From contig CAMWQV010000165.1 of NCBI GenBank assembly GCA_947176425.1, positions 1 through 5,660 of the forward strand: a stretch of DNA of 5,660 nt. The letters run 5' to 3'. Under the pieces are notes generated by a model that had not been told where the DNA came from, searched no databases, and saw nothing but the letters and a program-made list of their open reading frames with translations. Source of the DNA: an uncultured Clostridia bacterium. GTDB lineage: Bacteria > Bacillota > Clostridia > Oscillospirales > Oscillospiraceae. This document shows positions 1 to 4,697 of the stretch, piece after piece. Each line of letters starts with the position of its first letter. Position 1 is the first letter of the stretch. Position numbers and translations under genes: made by a program.

Positions 1-2612
1 ATGTTACCGCCACCGCAGGTACCGTTTCCGAGGATGGCAAGACCGTGACCGTCGAGGACGTGAAAGACGGCGATACCATCACAATCACCCTTACAGAGAA
101 GGGCAGCAGCACAGAAATCAACGTCACTCCCACCATTGTCAGATATATTGACTTGGACGGCGAAGATGTCACAGAGGTTCTGGGCGTTGAGACCCCCATT
201 GCTCTGGAAGCCAGAGACACCGTTGACGGCAAGCTGGTCCTGACCGTTGCGGAGCTGCTGACTCTGAGCGAGGATGACGATGGTGAGGGTATGGGTACTT
301 TCGTAGTCAAGGGTGTTCAGGACGAAGCCGGCAACAAGGCCGAGGCCACTGAAGGCGGCTATGCTCTGACCGTTGACAGCGAGACCGTCAATCTGGTTGT
401 TGTGGTTGGTCCCGAACTGGCCGGCCCCGATGATCCTAACAAAGGCGATGAGCCTGGTGGTCCTATCATTGGCATCGATCCCCTCTCTATGTCTAAGCAT
501 GCGCGTGCCATGACCACTCCTAATTATGCGTTGAGAGTTAAGCTGGCGCGTGGCACACATCCCACCGGCGTTTCCTATCAATATCCGAAGGAGTACAGTG
601 GGCTCGAACTCTATGCCAGCAAGGAAGAAGGCGCTTCGTTCGTCAGAGCGATAGATGCTAACAGTGACGAGTGGAAGATTCTTGCCTATATTAGCGACGA
701 CATTATCGCACGGTGCAAGGATGAAAACGGCAATTTTGACACAAAACTCATCAACAAGGCTATCATTATCCGTCTCACGACCGAGGCTGACGAGGTGGCT
801 GAGGCCGTCCCCGAAGTCAAGGCGTATAATGAGGGTGGTGTCTATGAACTGTGGGGCTATGAGAAAGACTATAGAAAACTGAACCTGGCTCAGGTTGAGG
901 CTGCTATTGCTGTGGCGGAGGGCGTTGAGCCCGCGAACGTGAAAGCCTCTGTTACCGGAAATGAGGAGATTGGTTCTGCGGTGGTCACCCGTCCCAGCGG
1001 CATCACAAGCCCCGTATACTTTAAAGCCACTGGTACAAACTCCATGGCTGCTACTGGCACACTGCATAAAGTTTCCTATAATGGAACTACTCTTGCGTAT
1101 GTGAAGGATAGCGATAGCAGTGGCGAAAAAGTATCTGGTTTCTTGAATGGCAGAACCGGTTATGTTGTCCCGAAAGGCAGCGGAAGTTCCAGTGATGCTA
1201 CTGAGGCATTTGATAAGTGGCTTGCAGTGGAGGCCGGAACGACGAAGAATGAGCTCAAGAGCGTCACCAAAGATATTGATCTGGTTGAAGCTGTGAAATT
1301 TACGCAAAATAAGGAAGATGCGACTGTTGAGGAGTGGAGTGTAAATGGTGGTAATGCTGTAACGGCAACCTCTTCTGATGTATATGTTGAGGTTGGTGCT
1401 ACCATTCGTATTAAAGCCGCGGAGACAGCATCTGATGCAAGTCCCATTACTCCCCAGACCTATCAGTTGTCTATCAATGGTGAAAAAGTCAATGGTGTTG
1501 ATGATCAGGTAGTGACTAACTCGGGCGCGGTGGCTACATTTACTATCGTCCGTGTTGCCAGCCTGCCTGAAGATGATGCTGGCGTTGCCAACGTTGAAAT
1601 AAAGAAAGTTAACGGCGGCGTAAAGGTATACGTTGACAATGATGAAGAGCCTATTGCTACGATCGATTTGAGTAATCCTCCTGCGACAATTTCTCTTGGT
1701 GATGGCTACAAGAAAGGCGATCAACTGCTGGTTGTTGTTGATAATACGAAGGATCAGAAGCCAGCTGAGTATTGGGTAAAGGGTGAGCTCACCACAAGTA
1801 ATTCTGTTACTGTGGCAGGCAGCGGCGTGGTTCTCTGGGAGAAACTTGCTACGCGTGCAAATAAACCTGGTGTTACTGCGCTCCATCTTTATAGCGTTTC
1901 TAAAGTCACTCTCTCTGATCTCTACGAGAGCGGAGATTCCGGAAGCAAAGCTAAAGTGGAAATGTCCTATAACGGAGACAAAGGGACAATCGATCTGACT
2001 GGTACGGACGTGTATTATGCCGCTGAGGGGACTGTCCTTACTCTGAAGGGAAGAGACGCAATGACCTATATTAAGGTAACTGAAGAGAAGACCGACGAGT
2101 ATGAGTACATTGGTGATGTGGCCCAGATGAAAAACAAGGGTGCCCAAGGTACGTACACCGTTAAAGATGAAGATATCAAGATAACCACGGTCGAGACAAC
2201 CACTGAGCTGACCTTTACTCTGGGGGGAGCTAAAGTGGGAAGCACGACTAGTAAGGCAAAGTTGGAATTCTCTGAAGAGGACGCCAAGAGGATTGATAGT
2301 GGATTTGAGCTTGATAAAGATACTGTACGGATCACAGCAGAAAACGGAAGCACTGTGGAGTACGGGTCCGCGAAGGATAAGTTCACTGAAGCAGGGAACT
2401 ATGCATTCGAGATAGTTGATATTAAACCGGCTGACGGTGTAACTCTTAAAGATGTAGTAAATGCGAAAGTGAATTACAAAGACAGCAGCAAAGATAAAAA
2501 TAACTTCCAGATTATGCTTGCAAAAGTATCTGGTGCCACAGAGGACGGTATTGAGTCGATTACGTTTGATATTATTCTGAAAAAAGCAACAGTAACGGAA
2601 ACGGAAGAATAA
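1..2612 (+). CDS. 3' part of a large acidic, probably surface or secreted protein (start outside window)
   Basis: The frame is open from base 3 to tandem TAA stops at 2610-2615, giving 869 residues in the window. The GTG at 45 is not a real start, because codons before it (V-T-A-T-A-G-T-V...) continue the same kind of sequence and no ribosome binding site precedes it. The protein is rich in Asp, Glu, Thr, Val and Gly with alternating hydrophobic residues, as in stacked beta-sandwich modules. A Gly/Pro-rich linker around 408-482 divides an Ig-like N-terminal part from the rest. I see one cysteine (codon 714-716). There is no LPxTG motif or hydrophobic C-terminal anchor, and the chain ends in an acidic tail (TVTETEE). 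Any signal peptide, S-layer-homology repeats or catalytic domain would lie upstream. I do not recognise a named family. An exported adhesin-like or S-layer-associated role is inferred from composition only. Confidence 0.8.
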   Translation, partial: VTATAGTVSEDGKTVTVEDVKDGDTITITLTEKGSSTEINVTPTIVRYIDLDGEDVTEVLGVETPIALEARDTVDGKLVLTVAELLTLSEDDDGEGMGTFVVKGVQDEAGNKAEATEGGYALTVDSETVNLVVVVGPELAGPDDPNKGDEPGGPIIGIDPLSMSKHARAMTTPNYALRVKLARGTHPTGVSYQYPKEYSGLELYASKEEGASFVRAIDANSDEWKILAYISDDIIARCKDENGNFDTKLINKAIIIRLTTEADEVAEAVPEVKAYNEGGVYELWGYEKDYRKLNLAQVEAAIAVAEGVEPANVKASVTGNEEIGSAVVTRPSGITSPVYFKATGTNSMAATGTLHKVSYNGTTLAYVKDSDSSGEKVSGFLNGRTGYVVPKGSGSSSDATEAFDKWLAVEAGTTKNELKSVTKDIDLVEAVKFTQNKEDATVEEWSVNGGNAVTATSSDVYVEVGATIRIKAAETASDASPITPQTYQLSINGEKVNGVDDQVVTNSGAVATFTIVRVASLPEDDAGVANVEIKKVNGGVKVYVDNDEEPIATIDLSNPPATISLGDGYKKGDQLLVVVDNTKDQKPAEYWVKGELTTSNSVTVAGSGVVLWEKLATRANKPGVTALHLYSVSKVTLSDLYESGDSGSKAKVEMSYNGDKGTIDLTGTDVYYAAEGTVLTLKGRDAMTYIKVTEEKTDEYEYIGDVAQMKNKGAQGTYTVKDEDIKITTVETTTELTFTLGGAKVGSTTSKAKLEFSEEDAKRIDSGFELDKDTVRITAENGSTVEYGSAKDKFTEAGNYAFEIVDIKPADGVTLKDVVNAKVNYKDSSKDKNNFQIMLAKVSGATEDGIESITFDIILKKATVTETEE

Positions 2613-2636
2613 TAAAGTAAAAGGTTCTAAGGTTTT

Positions 2637-2674
2637 AACCCCCGAGGGCTGCGGCCCCCGGGGGTTTCCCCTTT
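2637..2674 (+). terminator. Strong GC-rich intrinsic terminator of the large surface-protein gene
   Basis: AACCCCCG (2637-2644) pairs perfectly with CGGGGGTT (2659-2666). Inside it GGGC (2646-2649) pairs with GCCC (2654-2657) around a TGCG tetraloop, with one A/C mismatch between the two stems. The hairpin lies 24 bp after the stop codon. The following tract (TCCCCTTT) is only moderately T-rich, so termination is likely but not of textbook form. It isolates the surface-protein gene from the spoIIID-rpn block. Confidence 0.8.
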
Positions 2675-2701
2675 AGTATGTTGGAATCAGATGTTCGTGT
2701 T

Positions 2702-2951
2702 ATAATTCTGACACAAAGTCCGCTCTAATTTCTCCTGAAATCTCCAACATATTTCCGCATCATCCCGCATGTTCCCCCAAACTTTCGCATATACATGGGA
2801 CATAACGGGATAGGGAGCGTGTATGATCTTGAAGGGTAACATTGAGGAAAGAGCCTGCGAATTGGCCGTATATATTATTGAGAATCGTACTACGGTACGG
2901 GAAGCGGCGAAACGATTCGGGATCAGCAAAAGCACCGTACATATGGATATC
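2702..2951 (+). repeat. 250-bp direct repeat, copy 1 (spoIIID promoter region plus first codons)
   Basis: This stretch matches 3972-4221 at a constant offset of 1270 bp with no gaps. I count 8 mismatches (2711, 2722, 2724, 2743, 2794, 2799, 2944, 2945), or 96.8% identity. The left edge is where identity begins at ATAATTCTG; the right edge is after GATATC. It contains the presumed sigma-E promoter, the RBS and the first 40 codons of spoIIID, but not the rest of the gene. No terminal inverted repeats are visible at its edges. Confidence 0.95.
2767..2795 (+). promoter_or_regulatory. Candidate sigma-E promoter of truncated spoIIID copy
   Basis: GCATGTT (2767-2773) followed after 14 bp by CATATACA (2788-2795) resembles the Bacillus sigma-E pattern KMATATT-N14-CATACAHT: six of seven positions at -35 and about six of eight at -10. 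SpoIIID genes of spore formers are known sigma-E targets, which supports the match. The copy upstream of the intact gene differs by one base in the -10 (CATATATA). Confidence 0.5.
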
Positions 2952-2960
2952 ATAAAATAG
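2823..2960 (+). pseudogene. spoIIID: Truncated spoIIID (45 codons), 5' fragment left at the duplication junction
   Basis: The ORF begins at the same ATG as the intact gene, behind the same AGGGAG ribosome binding site (2812-2817). It encodes 40 residues identical to intact SpoIIID. After His40 it runs through the junction (M-D-I-I-K) to TAG at 2958-2960. It keeps the region of the helix-turn-helix (about residues 23-44, with SKSTVH) but has Met instead of Lys at position 41. It lacks the whole C-terminal half, including the basic RHIRGG...RRKYR segment. Because promoter, RBS and start are preserved, it may still be expressed as a small peptide. The simplest reading is a dead remnant; a competing or non-functional mini-SpoIIID is possible. 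Confidence 0.85.
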
Positions 2961-3001
2961 AACGGTTTTTCTGGGCGATACAGTAAACCTTATGTAGAAA
3001 G

Positions 3002-3042
3002 AACGCATATCTGCTCGTTTGTCAGGCAGATATGCGTTTTCT
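3002..3042. terminator. Hairpin terminator between convergent truncated spoIIID and rpn
   Basis: AACGCATATCTGC (3002-3014) and GCAGATATGCGTT (3026-3038) form a perfect 13-bp stem with an 11-base loop. On the + strand it is followed by TTCTT, giving a T-run GTTTTCTT. On the - strand it is followed by CTTTCTAC, also pyrimidine-rich. It lies 42 bp after the stop of the truncated spoIIID and 86 bp after the stop of rpn, so it can serve both. The remaining sequence 3043-3123 shows no gene or other structure that I can recognise. Confidence 0.8.
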
Positions 3043-3123
3043 TAATGTGGGTCAGATATTTGTATGCCTTTTTGGTTCACAGGTCACTTTTCGGACATAT
3101 CTTTACTTTCTCCGTAGATAACA

Positions 3124-3351
3124 TTAGCTCAACTCCTCAATTTTCTCTTTTGATAAGTGCGTATAACGCATGATCTTATCGATTGATTCCCCATCTGCAA
3201 GCATAATCTGGGCAATTTCAATGTTTCGTTCCATCTTAGCGTTATATAATGCCTGTGCCTCATCATGACGGGCTTTCTCACGCAAACGCTCCAGTTCTTG
3301 GAACTCTGACGAAGCCGTGATTGTACGATACGCATTAATTGCCTGTTCCAT
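3124..3351 (-). CDS. Possible internal in-frame start giving a 75-aa C-terminal Rpn protein (RpnS-like)
   Basis: Within rpn, GGAGG (complement of 3360-3364) lies 8 bases before an in-frame ATG (3351-3349, Met194). This is ideal Shine-Dalgarno placement and at least as good as that of the full-length start. The product would hold residues 194-268, the helical C-terminal domain without the nuclease core. In E. coli, short proteins made from inside the 3' part of rpn genes (RpnS) are known to inhibit the toxic full-length protein, so by analogy this could be an antitoxin. I see no convincing internal promoter just upstream; it might be translated from the full-length mRNA. The GGAGG also encodes Leu-Glu-Val, so chance cannot be excluded. 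Confidence 0.4.
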   Translation of the reverse strand: MEQAINAYRTITASSEFQELERLREKARHDEAQALYNAKMERNIEIAQIMLADGESIDKIMRYTHLSKEKIEELS

Positions 3352-3930
3352 CTCCGGCACCTCCAATTTCTTGATTTTTTCCAGGTCTTCTTCCGTCTCC
3401 GCTTTGAACAAGGATAACCACAGCAGCATCGCGTCTTTGTCTGTGATCTCTTTCGGCAGTTTCTTCAATTCAAAGAAATGGAACCCCATTTTATCCGACA
3501 GCAGTGTGTGACGGGTCACTTCCAGCGGCTGAAAGAACGAGTGATATTCTTCACAGTCAAACAGCTTGAAGTCAAGAATACTGATAATAATTGTGCGCGG
3601 CAGCATCGCGTAGCTTTCCCCAGCTGGCAGTGCTGTCGAAAAATCCCGCGCCCAGTACAGCATCACGCGTTCCCGGTAATCTCCCTCGCTGGATACCTGT
3701 ATCTCCAAATCGACCAGCTGGCCGTTGACTACCATATTGATATCCAGTCTGCAAAATTTGTCCCCTAACGCTTCCGGCGGGATTTCTTCGTTCCGGACCT
3801 CGAATTGCTGGATGCTTTCTTCCTTGATTCCCATCAGCGCCGCTACTAGTTTTTTCAGCAGATATTTATGTTTGATGAACAGCATTTTGAACAGCGTGTC
3901 GGTCTTGAATGTATATTTCAGTTTGGTCAT
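3124..3930 (-). CDS. Rpn-family PD-(D/E)XK recombination-promoting nuclease / putative transposase
   Basis: This 268-aa protein belongs to the Rpn/COG5464 (PDDEXK_2) family, whose studied members are DNA endonucleases that promote RecA-independent recombination; some act in phage defence. The N-terminal FKTDTLFKMLF (8-18) is typical of the family. The nuclease core shows RLDINMVVNG (61-70) and LVDLEIQVS (72-80), giving a plausible D63...E76-x-Q78 site, then YRERVMLYWARDFS (85-98), a family hallmark. The C-terminal part has a Glu/Lys-rich helical region (about 178-240) and a final short repeat-like segment (DGESIDKIMRYTHLSKEKIEEL). The ATG is set by AAAAGGAGAA (complement of 3935-3944), 4 bases upstream. 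The length is near that of full family members and the frame is intact, so it looks functional. It is flanked by a spoIIID duplication and divergent from intact spoIIID. Confidence 0.9.
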   Translation of the reverse strand: MTKLKYTFKTDTLFKMLFIKHKYLLKKLVAALMGIKEESIQQFEVRNEEIPPEALGDKFCRLDINMVVNGQLVDLEIQVSSEGDYRERVMLYWARDFSTALPAGESYAMLPRTIIISILDFKLFDCEEYHSFFQPLEVTRHTLLSDKMGFHFFELKKLPKEITDKDAMLLWLSLFKAETEEDLEKIKKLEVPEMEQAINAYRTITASSEFQELERLREKARHDEAQALYNAKMERNIEIAQIMLADGESIDKIMRYTHLSKEKIEELS

Positions 3931-3963
3931 GGGCTTCTCCTTTTATTCTCTGATCTTAATAAA

Positions 3964-3992
3964 ATAATACCATAATTCTGGCACAAAGTCCA
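3964..3992 (-). promoter_or_regulatory. Candidate sigma-A promoter of rpn, spanning the repeat junction
   Basis: Reading the - strand, TGGACT (complement of 3987-3992; 4/6 to TTGACA) is followed after 17 bp by TATTAT (complement of 3964-3969; 5/6 to TATAAT). This would give a leader of roughly 27 nt including the AAAAGGAGAA ribosome binding site. The -35 lies inside spoIIID repeat copy 2 and the -10 lies just outside it. It is the best match I find in the divergent rpn-spoIIID interval. Confidence 0.45.
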
Positions 3993-4221
3993 CACTAATT
4001 TCTCCTGAAATCCCCAACATATTTCCGCATCATCCCGCATGTTCCCCCAAACTTTCGCATATATATGGAACATAACGGGATAGGGAGCGTGTATGATCTT
4101 GAAGGGTAACATTGAGGAAAGAGCCTGCGAATTGGCCGTATATATTATTGAGAATCGTACTACGGTACGGGAAGCGGCGAAACGATTCGGGATCAGCAAA
4201 AGCACCGTACATAAAGATATC
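3972..4221 (+). repeat. 250-bp direct repeat, copy 2 (continues into intact spoIIID)
   Basis: This is the gap-free partner of 2702-2951, offset by 1270 bp. All 121 bases from the start codon to the last identical base before the junction mismatches (4093-4213) are identical in the two copies. The six mismatches upstream of the ATG and the two at 4214-4215 are the only differences. The repeat ends inside spoIIID codon 43; after that only this copy carries spoIIID sequence. Confidence 0.95.
4037..4065 (+). promoter_or_regulatory. Candidate sigma-E promoter of intact spoIIID
   Basis: GCATGTT (4037-4043), a 14-bp spacer and CATATATA (4058-4065) resemble the sigma-E consensus KMATATT-N14-CATACAHT. 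Transcription would start about 20 bases before the ATG, just upstream of the AGGGAG ribosome binding site (4082-4087). Mother-cell sigma-E control of spoIIID is established in Bacillus and Clostridia; its use here is inferred from the match. Confidence 0.55.
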
Positions 4222-4347
4222 CAGGAACGCCTGCCGCTATATAATCGAAGTCTCTATCTGCAAGTAAAAGAGGTATTAGACGAAAACAAAGCGGAACGTC
4301 ATATACGGGGTGGGATTGCCACTCGCAGAAAATATCGTGGAAGCTGA
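4093..4347 (+). CDS. spoIIID: Sporulation transcriptional regulator SpoIIID, intact
   Basis: This 84-aa DNA-binding protein acts in the mother cell during sporulation, where SpoIIID activates or represses many sigma-E-dependent genes and supports the switch to sigma-K. The match is clear from three parts. A helix-turn-helix spans about residues 23-44 (TVREAAKRFGISKSTVHKD). The ERLP motif is at 45-48. The basic C-terminal end (RHIRGGIATRRKYR, 69-82) matches the minor-groove-contacting tail known in Bacillus SpoIIID. Length is close to the 80-93 aa usual for the family. The start is fixed by AGGGAG five bases upstream (4082-4087). Its own promoter region and first 40 codons are duplicated upstream at 2702-2951, with an rpn gene in between. 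It is divergent from rpn and probably cotranscribed with the small gene that follows 21 bp later. Confidence 0.95.
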   Translation: MILKGNIEERACELAVYIIENRTTVREAAKRFGISKSTVHKDIQERLPLYNRSLYLQVKEVLDENKAERHIRGGIATRRKYRGS

Positions 4348-4368
4348 ATGTTTAGGAGGGATGTATTC

Positions 4369-4590
4369 ATGAGACCTTGCCGCAATTGTTCTGGCGGAGG
4401 CCAGCGTGTACAAAATACCGGCGCCATGCAGAACGCTGTTGTCAATCGTTACAGTCATCCGATCCGCGTAAAAAGTGACGCTGGTACTTCTTCTGAGGAG
4501 CTGCTTTCATATATATTGGAAACGCTGTCTCATCATGGCGATCTGTTGGAGGAGCTGCTGCGCCGGACAGAGAAAACGGATACAATGTAG
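4369..4590 (+). CDS. Small CxxC protein of unknown function, downstream of spoIIID
   Basis: This 73-aa protein is not one I recognise. The start chosen is the ATG at 4369, because AGGAGGG (4354-4360) lies eight bases before it. An in-frame ATG at 4348 would overlap that ribosome binding site, and the ATG at 4361 is out of frame and stops after three codons. The N-terminus holds a CRNC motif (C4, C7) followed by a Gly run, a possible half metal site. The C-terminal half (SEELLSYILETLSHHGDLLEELLRR split over about 42-67) is likely amphipathic helix, suggesting an oligomeric or partner-binding protein. There is no signal peptide or membrane segment. The 21-bp gap to spoIIID and the lack of a terminator suggest an operon and hence sporulation-time expression; this is inference. 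Confidence 0.7.
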   Translation: MRPCRNCSGGGQRVQNTGAMQNAVVNRYSHPIRVKSDAGTSSEELLSYILETLSHHGDLLEELLRRTEKTDTM

Positions 4591-4629
4591 ATACAACGGA
4601 AACAAATGATGACAAATTATTTAAAGGGC

Positions 4630-4658
4630 TTGTGTTATCGTGTATTCTAGGCTATAAT
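4630..4658 (+). promoter_or_regulatory. Sigma-A-type promoter of the LCP-family gene
   Basis: A perfect TATAAT (4653-4658) lies 17 bp after TTGTGT (4630-4635), which matches only the TTG of the -35 consensus. Transcription would start near 4665, about 33 bases before the ATG. The interval 4591-4629 contains no hairpin that I can see, so read-through from the spoIIID operon is also possible. Confidence 0.65.
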
Positions 4659-4697
4659 ATATCAGTTGTTTACCTCAGAAGAAGGAGCCTATGACCC

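Noticed and set aside
1160..2386. Antisense open frames within the large surface-protein gene (1160-1447 and 2066-2386)
   Set aside because: The codon pattern and composition clearly favour the + strand frame; the antisense products are low-complexity Ser/Val runs with no RBS.
2687..3008. Open frames on the - strand across copy 1 of the repeat
   Set aside because: They are antisense shadows of the spoIIID fragment, with no RBS, and they recur at copy 2 only because the DNA is duplicated.
3002..3038. The 13-bp inverted repeat as a transposon end or attachment site
   Set aside because: It occurs once, lies between convergent genes and is followed by T-rich sequence, which fits a terminator better.
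3478..3768. A + strand open frame opposite rpn
   Set aside because: It is a shadow of the conserved Rpn coding sequence and has no family resemblance or RBS.
2952..3971. rpn segment as a classical insertion sequence
   Set aside because: No terminal inverted repeats or short target duplications are visible; the flanks are long direct repeats of spoIIID instead.
3927..4212. Matching - strand open frames across copy 2
   Set aside because: These are the same antisense shadows of spoIIID. They overlap the rpn start region and its likely promoter.
4348..4368. ATG at 4348 as the start of the CxxC protein
   Set aside because: The start would overlap the strong AGGAGGG RBS, which is ideally placed for the ATG at 4369.
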